Origin: Paraburkholderia bryophila
Lineage (GTDB): Bacteria > Pseudomonadota > Gammaproteobacteria > Burkholderiales > Burkholderiaceae
Reading direction: 5' to 3'
Assembly: GCF_013409255.1 (NCBI RefSeq)
Contig: NZ_JACCAS010000001.1
Coordinates: forward strand, 1,984,001-2,048,000
DNA: 64,000 bases
The number at the start of each line of letters is the position of its first letter. The stretch's first letter is position 1. A program made the translations under genes and the position numbers. This document shows positions 1-8,227 of this stretch, piece after piece. The notes beneath the pieces were generated by a model. The model was given only the letters and a program-made list of their open reading frames with translations. It searched no databases and had not been told where the DNA came from.

Positions 1-40
1 GCACTTCGACGTCGTGACGGCCGTCTAAAGTTAAAAAGAC

Positions 41-1327
41 ATGTCGACGCCCGCTAGTCCTTCACCGTTGAGCGTCAGCCTCCGCAGCCTGTTGCCCGCG
101 TTTTTTCTGCTTACGTTTCCCGCGCTCACCCTGCTGCTACAGGGCGGAGCAAGCGCCGTATCGATCGCGGCCACGCTTATCTCGCTGGCGTTACTGCTCG
201 GCCCTCGATCCTGGACCGGTCTTGCACCGTTGCGTTGGGACCAGGCGGACGCACGCTTGTGCATCGCGATGGCCTGCCCGCTCGTGGCCGTGCTGATCAG
301 TGAACTCTCGCACGCCAAAGTGGTGCCCAATACGCTCGATTCCCCGGCGCGCTTCCTCGCAGCGATGCCGCTCTTTCTGGTCTTGCGACAAGCGCTGCCG
401 CGCACGCTCGCGTGGAGCGATCTGTCGTTTGCGTTGGGGGCGCTGGCGTCGCTGGGCATTCTGCTGATCGCGCCGCAATACTCGGGCATTGGGCGAGTCA
501 GCAGCCGGTTTCTGAATCCGATCCACTTCGGCGACATCGCGCTGATTCTCGGCGTGCTGTCCATTCTTTCGCTGAACTGGTGGCGCAAGGACAGTTTGCC
601 GGTACGGATCCTCAAGATCGCCGGCCTGCTGGCTGGTCTCGCCGCGTCGGTGCTGACCGGCTCGCGCGGCGGCTGGGCCGCCGTGCCCGTGGTGGCGGTG
701 CTGATCTTGTATATTCGCGGCCGTGGTAAGTCGCGCCTCTGGAAGGTGCTTTTGCCGCTGGCGATTGTCGCGATCGTGGCCGGCGTGTTTGTCTTTTCGA
801 GCTCGGCGCGCGACCGGTTCAGCGATCTGTCGTCGGATCTGACCCACTACGAGCATGGGCAGCGCGATACGTCGCTCGGTATCCGTCTGCAGTTGTATGA
901 GACCGCGCTCACGATCGTCGAGAACCATCCGCTTCTCGGCTTGGGCGCGCATGGTTTCCGCGACAGCATGCAGTCGTTCGAGGAAGCGGGCATGCTCACG
1001 CCGTTGGCCGCGCAAAACGGTAAGGGGGAGACACACAACCAGTTCTTCGCGTATCTGACGGACTACGGGATCGTCGGCGGCCTCGCGTTACTGGCCATCT
1101 ACGTGGCGCCGGGGGTGATCTTCTGGAGGCGGTTGAGTGCGCCGACCGATCCTGCCGGCCGCGCCGCGCTGATGGGGTTGACCTTCGTGGTGTCGTTCTG
1201 GATTTTCGGGCTCACGGTCGAAACCTTCGACCTCAAAATGACCGTCGCTTTCTACGCGACCATGATCGCGATACTGGCGGCGCTGGCGACCTATGCGGAT
1301 AAGGTCGCGCGCGTTCCGCCGCAATAA
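41..1327 (+). CDS. O-antigen ligase/polymerase family membrane protein (WaaL/Wzy-like)
   Basis: A 428-aa protein that is almost entirely hydrophobic, with about ten to twelve predicted membrane helices. It carries two hallmarks of the Wzy_C/O-antigen ligase family: a GSRGGW motif near residue 207 and a large periplasmic loop ending in ETHNQFF near residue 332, whose His is typical of the ligase active site. The family transfers or polymerises undecaprenyl-linked glycans at the periplasmic face. Because the adjacent locus encodes an ABC exporter, ligation to lipid A-core is likelier than block polymerisation, but this is inference. ATG at 41 follows a weak purine stretch. A frame ending HFDVVTAV with a stop at 26-28 may be the tail of an upstream same-strand gene. 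Confidence 0.8.
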   Translation: MSTPASPSPLSVSLRSLLPAFFLLTFPALTLLLQGGASAVSIAATLISLALLLGPRSWTGLAPLRWDQADARLCIAMACPLVAVLISELSHAKVVPNTLDSPARFLAAMPLFLVLRQALPRTLAWSDLSFALGALASLGILLIAPQYSGIGRVSSRFLNPIHFGDIALILGVLSILSLNWWRKDSLPVRILKIAGLLAGLAASVLTGSRGGWAAVPVVAVLILYIRGRGKSRLWKVLLPLAIVAIVAGVFVFSSSARDRFSDLSSDLTHYEHGQRDTSLGIRLQLYETALTIVENHPLLGLGAHGFRDSMQSFEEAGMLTPLAAQNGKGETHNQFFAYLTDYGIVGGLALLAIYVAPGVIFWRRLSAPTDPAGRAALMGLTFVVSFWIFGLTVETFDLKMTVAFYATMIAILAALATYADKVARVPPQ

Positions 1328-1404
1328 CGAAGGTAGCGCGACACCGCCCGGTCAAGCACCAGTGAATCCTTCGCTCCCGGCTAGGCGGGCGTGCCGATGA
1401 TCGC

Positions 1405-1427
1405 AAAAAAGCCGTCCGCGGGCGGCT
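1405..1427 (-). terminator. Rho-independent terminator downstream of the acyltransferase
   Basis: Read on the minus strand, an 18-nt hairpin (AGCCGCC/GGACGGCT with one wobble pair) is followed directly by six T residues. It lies about 60 bases past the stop of the acyltransferase gene, so it ends the minus-strand O-antigen transcript and separates it from the convergent ligase gene. Confidence 0.6.
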
Positions 1428-1485
1428 ACTGATTGGACCAGCTTTTAGTATCGCTGAGTCAGTCCCGATGCCGTGCCGCATCACT

Positions 1486-2655
1486 TTATATTTCGGTTCG
1501 AGCAAGCGTGGAATCTTTCAGTTGAAACCTCCGCCCGAGCAGCGTAAAGGGTTTCTCGACCCAGCTATAGGACAATTGCGCGAGACAGATCGCAATTAGA
1601 ACCGACAGAAAGCACACGAAACTCATAATGACCAAGGGCCAACGGATAACGACAGCGCTCGGCAAGATGCGCAGAACAAGGTGGCCGGTGCCGTAAAGCA
1701 CGATGAAATGCAGAAGGTAAAAACTGTAGGAAACCCGGCCAAGGTATCGACACCACTGCGCATCGAAGATGCGGAGTATCTTGCTGCTGTGACCAAACCC
1801 GAGCGCCCAGACCAGTCCCGCCGTGCCTGTCACGACCAGAAAGTCTGCTGCCAATGGGTGTATGAGCGGAAAGCAGACGCTTGCGGCCAGAATCAGTAGC
1901 AGGCAACCGACCACGAAAAGCCCGCTTTCCGTCACCGCAGAACGCAGTTGCGAGCCGTGGCTTGCCAGAATAGCGCCCACTACGAACATATAGACATAGT
2001 GACCGAGATCCGATGGGGCATCTCGGTAAATCCACGCGAGAGCAACGGTGCACAACAATGCAATGATGCTTCTCACCGCTTTACGGCTGCCTAAGAACCA
2101 AACGATAAATGGCAGCAACGCTGAAGCAAGAAGCTCAACTTTAAGCGTCCACGCATTGGGATTGAGCCATGGCGATACAAAGGTCGCATTTTCGATCCAT
2201 TCGCGGATCGATAGCGGATCGCTATACCATCGAGTGAACCACTCGGAGGCACCGGGAAAATCTTCGTGCCCGGGATAGATAACCAGAAGATAAAACAGCA
2301 CAACAAGTAACGAGAACCAGAATGCGGGGATGATTCTAAACAGGCGTCGAACGGCAAATCGCAGATACCCCTGTACGCTCAAATTCGATCTGAAGATAGA
2401 TCGAGCGAGCACGAATCCGCTCAGCACGAAAAAGATGTCGACAGCAGCGGCGCCACTGAACACGGAAATCGTGGCGCGAGCGATGTGGGCCTGAATGCCT
2501 TGAACCGCCCAGAGGGGTTTTGACCAGATCGCCGGCTCCGATCCAATGACCAGCCAGATCATCGAATGACCGACCGCGACCCAAAGAGCAGCGACGCCGC
2601 GCAACGCTTCCAGGCGCCCCAAAAAACCCTTCGAGCTACTTTCTTCAATAGACAT
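1486..2655 (-). CDS. Acyltransferase 3 (OafA/YrhL) family, probable O-antigen O-acetyltransferase
   Basis: A 389-aa integral membrane protein of the acyltransferase-3 family. The N-terminus has the family signature LEALRGVAALWVAVGHS, with Arg and His in the first helix, followed by about ten hydrophobic segments and a WSLxxE-like motif (TLKVELLAS) near residue 170. Members add acetyl or other acyl groups to cell-surface sugars. ATG at 2655 was chosen over the TTG two codons upstream because GGTGG precedes it. B. pseudomallei also has an acyltransferase (wbiA) in its O-antigen locus, so this probably acetylates the polymer. By eye its base composition is more AT-rich than the flanking core genes, which fits an accessory origin. 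Confidence 0.85.
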   Translation of the reverse strand: MSIEESSSKGFLGRLEALRGVAALWVAVGHSMIWLVIGSEPAIWSKPLWAVQGIQAHIARATISVFSGAAAVDIFFVLSGFVLARSIFRSNLSVQGYLRFAVRRLFRIIPAFWFSLLVVLFYLLVIYPGHEDFPGASEWFTRWYSDPLSIREWIENATFVSPWLNPNAWTLKVELLASALLPFIVWFLGSRKAVRSIIALLCTVALAWIYRDAPSDLGHYVYMFVVGAILASHGSQLRSAVTESGLFVVGCLLLILAASVCFPLIHPLAADFLVVTGTAGLVWALGFGHSSKILRIFDAQWCRYLGRVSYSFYLLHFIVLYGTGHLVLRILPSAVVIRWPLVIMSFVCFLSVLIAICLAQLSYSWVEKPFTLLGRRFQLKDSTLARTEI

Positions 2656-2782
2656 AGCCAAGCCACCACAAAGAACGCGGAATGGTAGCAGACCGCGAGA
2701 CGCTCAAGGGTGGCACTTTCCCGAGAAGACCACCATCGGTCCGGCCGTGGCAGGCCCACGAAAGATTACAGCCCGACAACAC

Positions 2783-4660
2783 TCAGGAGACCCGCGCAAC
2801 CGTCGTCACGCTTTGCAGGTCGGGGGCGGCAGCCGGCTGATATTCCGGCACCCAGCGCCGCAAGTCGCGTCGAACCTCTTGATCGTTCGGCACCCGATGC
2901 TGCATCAGCCAGGGGAGGAGCTCGTCCAGCAGATTGTCGGGCGTTCCACGCGCCTGGGCGATGCGCAGTTTCGGATGCGGCGTGCGCGTGGTCGCTTCGT
3001 CGTCGGCCAGAAGTTCTTCGTAGAGCTTCTCGCCCGGCCGCAATCCCGTGTAGACGATGCGAATATGTTCCTCGCTGAACCCGTACAAACGAATCAGATC
3101 TCGCGCGAGATCGACAATCCTGACGGGCTCGCCCATATCGAGAATGAAAATCTCGCCGCCCTGTCCCATGCTGGAGGCCTGCAGCACAAGCTGCGAGGCT
3201 TCTGGAATCGTCATGAAAAAGCGTGTGATCTCCGGATGCGTGACCGTGACAGGACCGCCCTTCGCGATCTGTTGCTGAAACTTTGGAATCACGCTTCCCG
3301 CGCTACCCAGCACGTTGCCGAAACGGACCGTCTCGAACTGCGTACGCGTACTCGTTTGCTGCAGCGCTTGGCATGCCATTTCCGCGAGCCGCTTGCTCGC
3401 TCCCATCACATTGGTGGGATTCACCGCTTTGTCCGTGGAGATCAGCACAAAGTGTTTGACGTCGTGCCGAATCGCCGCGCGCGCCACCCGGTAGGTGCCG
3501 AGAACGTTGTTGCGCACGGCCTGCCATGCATTCAATTCCTCCATCAGCGGCACATGCTTGTATGCCGCCGCGTGAAACAGGATGTGCGGCTTGTAGCGCG
3601 TCAGCACATGATCGAGCAGCAATGAATCTTTTGCGTCGCCCACGACCGGGACGACCGAGAGCGCCGGAAAGCGATCATGCAACTCTTCAACGAGCCGATA
3701 CATCGCGAATTCGGACAAATCGAAGGCAATCAACTGCGCAGGCTCGAAGGGCAGAATCTGGCGGCAAAGTTCTGAACCAATCGAACCGCCCGCACCTGTC
3801 ACCATGACCACACGGCCACGCAACAGCGCCTCGACATGCGGCATGTCGATCTTGACCGCCTCACGTCCCAGTAAATCTTCCAGGTCAATCTGACGCACGC
3901 GCGACAGAAACGCTTCGCCTTGCGTGAGGGTGGTCAACGCGGGCAGCACCATGGCTCGCACACCGGCGCGGACACACAGTGTTGCCACGCGGCGCTGCGC
4001 GTCCACGGAGGCAGAAGGGATCGCGATGATCGCGTGTTCGACCTTCATATTGTTGGCCCACTGCTGCAGATCGCTAATTGGACCCCACACCTTGTACCCA
4101 TAGATTTCGCGGCCTTGCTTGGCCGGATCGTCGTCTAGCAAACCGACGAGGCGCCATTCTCCCGAACGCGCCAGTTCGCGGGCGAGGCTCGCGCCGGCAT
4201 TGCCCGCGCCGAGCACGACCACGGGCTTGCCCTGCCCCACCAGTCCGCCGTAAAGGTAAAACTCTTTGGCAGCCCGGTAGAGGGCGCGCGCGCCACCCAT
4301 GACGAGAAACAAAAGAACTGGAGAAACGACAAGGACGGAGCGCGGAATGATGGGATGCGGCTGGATCATCACCGCCACCATCATCATGACAAAGGCGGCA
4401 CTTAGCACGGCCTTCGCGATACGCAGCAGATCCGGAAGGCTCGCGAAAACCCACATTCCCCTGTAGAGGCCGAAGACACGGAAACTTAGCCCGTATACAG
4501 GGAGCACCCAGACAAGCGTTCGAACGGCGCCGGACCAGAACTCCGCCGGGACATAGCCGTTAAAGCGGATGATGTACGCTGCCAGCCACGCACCGGTGAC
4601 GGCGGACAGGTCGAAGAAGAATGCGCTAAATGATAGCCATGAGGCTTTATATCGGAACAT
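2783..4660 (-). CDS. Nucleoside-diphosphate-sugar 4,6-dehydratase/epimerase, WbiI/WbpM/FlaA1 family
   Basis: A 625-aa membrane-anchored polysaccharide enzyme. Four hydrophobic segments (residues about 8-130) lead into a Rossmann domain with GAGNAGAS near residue 150 and a second SDR domain with GAGGSIGSE near residue 290. The long SDR signature ISTDKAVNPTNVMGASK supplies the MxxxK catalytic pair of the CapD/FlaA1 family rather than YxxxK. Such enzymes convert UDP-GlcNAc to a 4-keto-6-deoxy sugar, the entry to QuiNAc or FucNAc. Met 18 of the longest frame was taken as the start (4660), just 5 bases past the WbiH-like stop. The trio with the next two genes matches wbiG-wbiH-wbiI of Burkholderia O-antigen loci. 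Confidence 0.88.
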   Translation of the reverse strand: MFRYKASWLSFSAFFFDLSAVTGAWLAAYIIRFNGYVPAEFWSGAVRTLVWVLPVYGLSFRVFGLYRGMWVFASLPDLLRIAKAVLSAAFVMMMVAVMIQPHPIIPRSVLVVSPVLLFLVMGGARALYRAAKEFYLYGGLVGQGKPVVVLGAGNAGASLARELARSGEWRLVGLLDDDPAKQGREIYGYKVWGPISDLQQWANNMKVEHAIIAIPSASVDAQRRVATLCVRAGVRAMVLPALTTLTQGEAFLSRVRQIDLEDLLGREAVKIDMPHVEALLRGRVVMVTGAGGSIGSELCRQILPFEPAQLIAFDLSEFAMYRLVEELHDRFPALSVVPVVGDAKDSLLLDHVLTRYKPHILFHAAAYKHVPLMEELNAWQAVRNNVLGTYRVARAAIRHDVKHFVLISTDKAVNPTNVMGASKRLAEMACQALQQTSTRTQFETVRFGNVLGSAGSVIPKFQQQIAKGGPVTVTHPEITRFFMTIPEASQLVLQASSMGQGGEIFILDMGEPVRIVDLARDLIRLYGFSEEHIRIVYTGLRPGEKLYEELLADDEATTRTPHPKLRIAQARGTPDNLLDELLPWLMQHRVPNDQEVRRDLRRWVPEYQPAAAPDLQSVTTVARVS

Positions 4661-4665
4661 CGGCG

Positions 4666-5697
4666 TCACATCCCAGATTGTTCGGAATGTGCTACGTGGA
4701 AGCGGCGCCAACGAGAATCAACGCCGACACCGACCAACGTCAGCACGATAACCCACAAGCCTACGCTACACCACTGGAGCGCAGGAGGCCAGCCGAGAGC
4801 AAATAGAGCAAAAATTATGCCAATAATCATAACTATATACCATATCTTCGCCGTGTTCGAATGCCCGAGTCCGTACTGCACCATCCGCTGGTAGTAATGT
4901 TCGCGATGAGCTTGCCAGATCCGCTCACCCCGGATGAGCCGCCGCAGCAATGTCACTGAAGCATCGCAGATAAACGGCGAGAAAATAAGGGCGGGAAACC
5001 ACACTGGCCAGACGCCGTCGCTCCACCCCCAATAACCGAATGCCCCCGCCAGAAAGCCGAGCGGGATCGAACCGGCATCGCCAAGGAAAATCCGCGCAGG
5101 ATGGAAGTTGAAAATCAGGAAGCCCGCCGCCGCGCCCGCCACGGCAGCCGAGGCCAACGTTAGCTCGGGCAAAGGATGCACGGCAACCGAGGCGCCCACC
5201 GCATAGCCCAGGAAGCCAAATAGCGTCATTCCGCCAGCCAGACCGTCTGCGCCATCCATAAAGTTGTAAAGATTGACCAACCACAACAGCAAAAATGACA
5301 TGGCGACGAGCGCCCAGATCGGCACCTGTGCCGGGTGAGCCCAGACCAATAGAGCGACGGCTGCAAGATGTGCCGCGAATCGAACTCTGGCTGGCAATCC
5401 GTGCCGGTCGTCGAACTGAGACAACGCCGCAAGGAAAACGGCACACCCCGCAGCAACCCGGAGGGTTGGCCCAACGAACAACACCGCCACCACCACCACA
5501 GGGATAATTCCCCAACCGCCGACGCGTGGCGTCGGTCGGGTGTGAAGGGAACGGTCGTTGGGCACGTCGGTCGCGAGGCGCCACGCCAATCCAGTTTTCA
5601 ACAAGGTGTAAAGAATCAACGCGCACGCCGCGAGCGAAATGATCGATACCACCGCGGCCGTCGGCAAAATGCCGATCGAGTTGGCGACGCTCATCAT
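4666..5697 (-). CDS. Polyprenyl-phosphate N-acetylhexosamine-1-phosphate transferase, WbiH/WbpL/WecA-like
   Basis: A 343-aa polytopic protein of glycosyltransferase family 4 (MraY/WecA type). Visible signatures are QFDDRHG near residue 95, the catalytic NLYNFMDGADGLAG loop, FLGDAGS and the C-terminal HREHYYQR motif, which together bind the nucleotide sugar, Mg2+ and undecaprenyl phosphate. It should start O-chain assembly by loading a GlcNAc-type or QuiNAc/FucNAc-type sugar phosphate on the lipid carrier. The ATG at 5697 overlaps the stop of the epimerase gene (ATGA), showing tight translational coupling. It is the only lipid-carrier-priming enzyme in the window. Confidence 0.9.
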   Translation of the reverse strand: MMSVANSIGILPTAAVVSIISLAACALILYTLLKTGLAWRLATDVPNDRSLHTRPTPRVGGWGIIPVVVVAVLFVGPTLRVAAGCAVFLAALSQFDDRHGLPARVRFAAHLAAVALLVWAHPAQVPIWALVAMSFLLLWLVNLYNFMDGADGLAGGMTLFGFLGYAVGASVAVHPLPELTLASAAVAGAAAGFLIFNFHPARIFLGDAGSIPLGFLAGAFGYWGWSDGVWPVWFPALIFSPFICDASVTLLRRLIRGERIWQAHREHYYQRMVQYGLGHSNTAKIWYIVMIIGIIFALFALGWPPALQWCSVGLWVIVLTLVGVGVDSRWRRFHVAHSEQSGM

Positions 5698-6662
5698 GCG
5701 CGGCTCCCACGCACGGAACGGTACCAATTTGCGGTCACTGCCAAGGCCTCGTCGGCAGAAAAGGGGGGTTGCCAACCAAGCACACGGCGGATACGGGACG
5801 AGTCGACCCGTAGCTCTTCAACTAGCCTGTCGACCTGCTGCGTCCGCCCACTCAGCTTTCCAGCAACGCGCAGCCAACTTACGGGCACCGGCGCCAGCCA
5901 GACGTTGCTGTGCAGATGCTTCGCAAGCGCTTTTGCCAACTCCGATACCGTTAAATCCGTGCCGTCGGTAACGTGGAAACACTCGCCCGCCGCACGCGGA
6001 TCGGTAGCGCACACCATGAGCGCATCGGCGAGGTTGTCGTTGAAGATGAGACTGCGACGCGCAGCGATGGCGCCAAGCGGCAACGGAACGCCGCTCGCCA
6101 GCGCCTTCATCAGATGCAAAAAATTAGCCCGAACCCCGGGACCGTAAACCAGTGGAGGGCGCACGATCACAATCTCCAAACCCGTCGCCTTACCAAAGCG
6201 CACCAGCTCCGTTTCCGCTTCGAGTTTCGACACGCCATAAGGGTCTTGCGGCAGCGGTCGATCCTCTTCGCTCAGCGGACGGCCGTTATCGGCTTCCGCC
6301 AAGGCCTTAATGCTACTCACAAATACCAGTCGACGCGCCCCAGCGCCGTGAGCCGCGCGAGCGACGCGGAGAGAGCCCGTGACATTGGCCTCGCGGAAGG
6401 CGCCGAGCGACTCGGAAGCGTTCTCCCGCATGACGTGCACGCGAGCGGCCAGATGAATGACGGCGTCCGGCCTTAGATCACCCGGCCAAGATGGCACGTC
6501 AACAGGATTTATCACGCACTCCCTGACTCCGCTAATGCCGTCTGTGCTTCGTCGAACGACGGCCGTCACTTCGTGCCCGCGCGTTAATAGCGCACGTACG
6601 ATCGCGCCCCCAACAAAACCGTATGCGCCAGTGACTGCAATGTGGCTCACAACCATTTCCAT
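5694..6662 (-). CDS. NAD-dependent sugar epimerase/reductase, WbiG/WbpV-like
   Basis: An extended-SDR enzyme of about 320 aa. GAYGFVGG (residues 12-19) is the dinucleotide-binding motif, and VSSIKAL with YGVSK gives the Ser and Tyr-x3-Lys catalytic residues. WbpV-type enzymes reduce or epimerise the 4-keto sugar made by WbpM-type dehydratases, giving UDP-QuiNAc or UDP-FucNAc, which WbpL-type transferases then use. Finding the three genes together supports that pathway here. Possible starts are ATG at 6662, ATG at 6656 and GTG at 6650. The GTG would overlap the upstream stop as GTGA, as in other junctions of this locus. Confidence 0.85.
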   Translation of the reverse strand: MEMVVSHIAVTGAYGFVGGAIVRALLTRGHEVTAVVRRSTDGISGVRECVINPVDVPSWPGDLRPDAVIHLAARVHVMRENASESLGAFREANVTGSLRVARAAHGAGARRLVFVSSIKALAEADNGRPLSEEDRPLPQDPYGVSKLEAETELVRFGKATGLEIVIVRPPLVYGPGVRANFLHLMKALASGVPLPLGAIAARRSLIFNDNLADALMVCATDPRAAGECFHVTDGTDLTVSELAKALAKHLHSNVWLAPVPVSWLRVAGKLSGRTQQVDRLVEELRVDSSRIRRVLGWQPPFSADEALAVTANWYRSVRGSRA

Positions 6663-7513
6663 CCGAATCGGTTGAAGAACCTGAACATGGACGCAACGAA
6701 CATGCGCACGTGAAGCCAGCCTTTACGCGATGCGCCGCCGCCGTGATGAACGATGCGCACGCCGGGCAAGTACGCTACCTGTGAAAATTCATGGGTACGC
6801 AGCGAAAGATCGTAGTCTTCGAAATAGAGGAAGTAACGATCGTCGAAGCCATGCAAGCGCAGCAAAATATCCGTGCGGAACAGCATGAAACAACCGCTCA
6901 CGATAGGCGGGTTGCTCACCAGTTCACGGTTGTTGACTACGTCGCGCATCTCATACTGCGATAAACGCCGAGCGAAAGATGCACGCAGGCGTGCCGGGGC
7001 GAAACCTCGAAGCAGCAGGTCGAACACAGAGGGGAACCGGCGGCAAAGAAATTGCTGCTCGCCGTGCTCGTCACCCACCCACGGCGTCAGCAGCCCATAA
7101 CCTGGATTGGCATCGAGAAAAGCGAGCGCGCTCGCCAATGCATCGACAGCCAACTCCACATCGGGGTTGAGAATTAGATGGTACGTGCTGTTGGATCGCG
7201 CCAAAGCGAGGTTATGCCCCGCCCCGTAACCGACGTTGCCATGGCCTGCAATTACGGTGCACGGGATGCCGACGGCCGCAAAATCGGCGACCATCGAAGT
7301 CAAGTCAGGTGAGCCGCCGTTATCCACCAGAAAGACGCTCGCAGAGGGTCTTTGCTGGCCCGCCCAACTGGCACGCAGCGTAGAGAGGGTGCGCTCGAGC
7401 TGGGCGATGTCTGGCCGGTAAAGGACAACGGAAACCGACAGATCGACTCCGTTTTCTTGCGGCTCTGTTACGTCAGCCGCCTGGCAGACAGCGCTGTTGA
7501 TGCTTCGACCCAA
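6647..7513 (-). CDS. Glycosyltransferase family 2, rhamnosyltransferase-like
   Basis: A GT-A fold glycosyltransferase of about 288 aa. VSVVLYRPD starts the Rossmann-like nucleotide-binding part near residue 27. FLVDNGGS and ILNPDVEL give the metal-binding acidic cluster, and the FLYFEDYDLSLR motif near residue 226 is typical of bacterial rhamnosyl-type GT2 enzymes. It presumably adds a sugar of the O-repeat or the linker next to the WbpL-type primer. The start is uncertain: in this frame an upstream TAG and the absence of ATG leave TTG at 7513, preceded by GGGGGT, as the first usable codon. The gene is first in the minus-strand segment running to the terminator near 1410. Confidence 0.82.
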   Translation of the reverse strand: MGRSINSAVCQAADVTEPQENGVDLSVSVVLYRPDIAQLERTLSTLRASWAGQQRPSASVFLVDNGGSPDLTSMVADFAAVGIPCTVIAGHGNVGYGAGHNLALARSNSTYHLILNPDVELAVDALASALAFLDANPGYGLLTPWVGDEHGEQQFLCRRFPSVFDLLLRGFAPARLRASFARRLSQYEMRDVVNNRELVSNPPIVSGCFMLFRTDILLRLHGFDDRYFLYFEDYDLSLRTHEFSQVAYLPGVRIVHHGGGASRKGWLHVRMFVASMFRFFNRFGWKWL

Positions 7514-8227
7514 TTTACCCCCAAATTCCAGATTTTCCAGTGTGAACCAAAACGATAATTTTGGGCACCTGGATTGCTATTTGTTACGAACCCTGCATCT
7601 ACCCCACAGCGTCGAAGGACCGACGACGACGCGCCCAAATCGCCCCGCGGGCAACGGCGAAGCTGCAAGCAGATAGCTTTGCGAAAACATGCCTGAAGGA
7701 ATCGCGACACGACGCTTGCACTTCAGCATTCAAGACGTAACGCGATAACCGACCCGCATCGTAATCCGCACGGCGACCGGGTGAAAGAACGGAAAATCTG
7801 TCAACCTTGATAATGCCTTAATGCCTCGATTTAGATTCAGATACTAAACATTACTTAGACAACGATATCCAGTGCTTAATGTTCACCTTTACCCGAGAAA
7901 GCTGACTTTGAGTGAAAGCGCCGAGCCATTCCGGGAAAACCCCGTGGCACGCGGGTAAGTGGCCACAGCAGCTGCGCGGCAATTGCGAAACAGTCGTGAT
8001 AACCTTATTATACTTTGCGACGACGCTGCGGACTGCGGCAACAGGATGCTCGGCGTTCGTCACGTAAACGGCCGTCTTCATGGGCCGCACGAACTGAATC
8101 CTGTGTGTCGGCGCGCTGCGCGTTACCGCATGTTTCGTGCGCCGCAGGTGTCACCCGATCGGCAACTTGACGCCGCCGAGGGCTCGCGAGAGGCCCGCGC
8201 GGTCGCACCATTATTCCCAACCCCTAC
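7514..8227. other. Long divergent intergenic region inside the O-antigen locus
   Basis: About 710 bases between divergent genes with no convincing coding sequence. The open frames are short and lack recognisable domains. The stretch 7780-8020 is clearly more AT-rich than its surroundings and probably holds the promoters for both directions. It splits the cluster into two minus-strand blocks and may be a recombination junction. Confidence 0.5.
7983..8011 (+). promoter_or_regulatory. Candidate sigma70 promoter for the methyltransferase gene
   Basis: TTGCGA (7983-7988) and TATTAT (8006-8011) are separated by 17 bases in the AT-rich intergenic region, giving a leader of about 210 bases before the ATG at 8228. 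The boxes are only moderate matches, so this is a suggestion. Confidence 0.3.
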
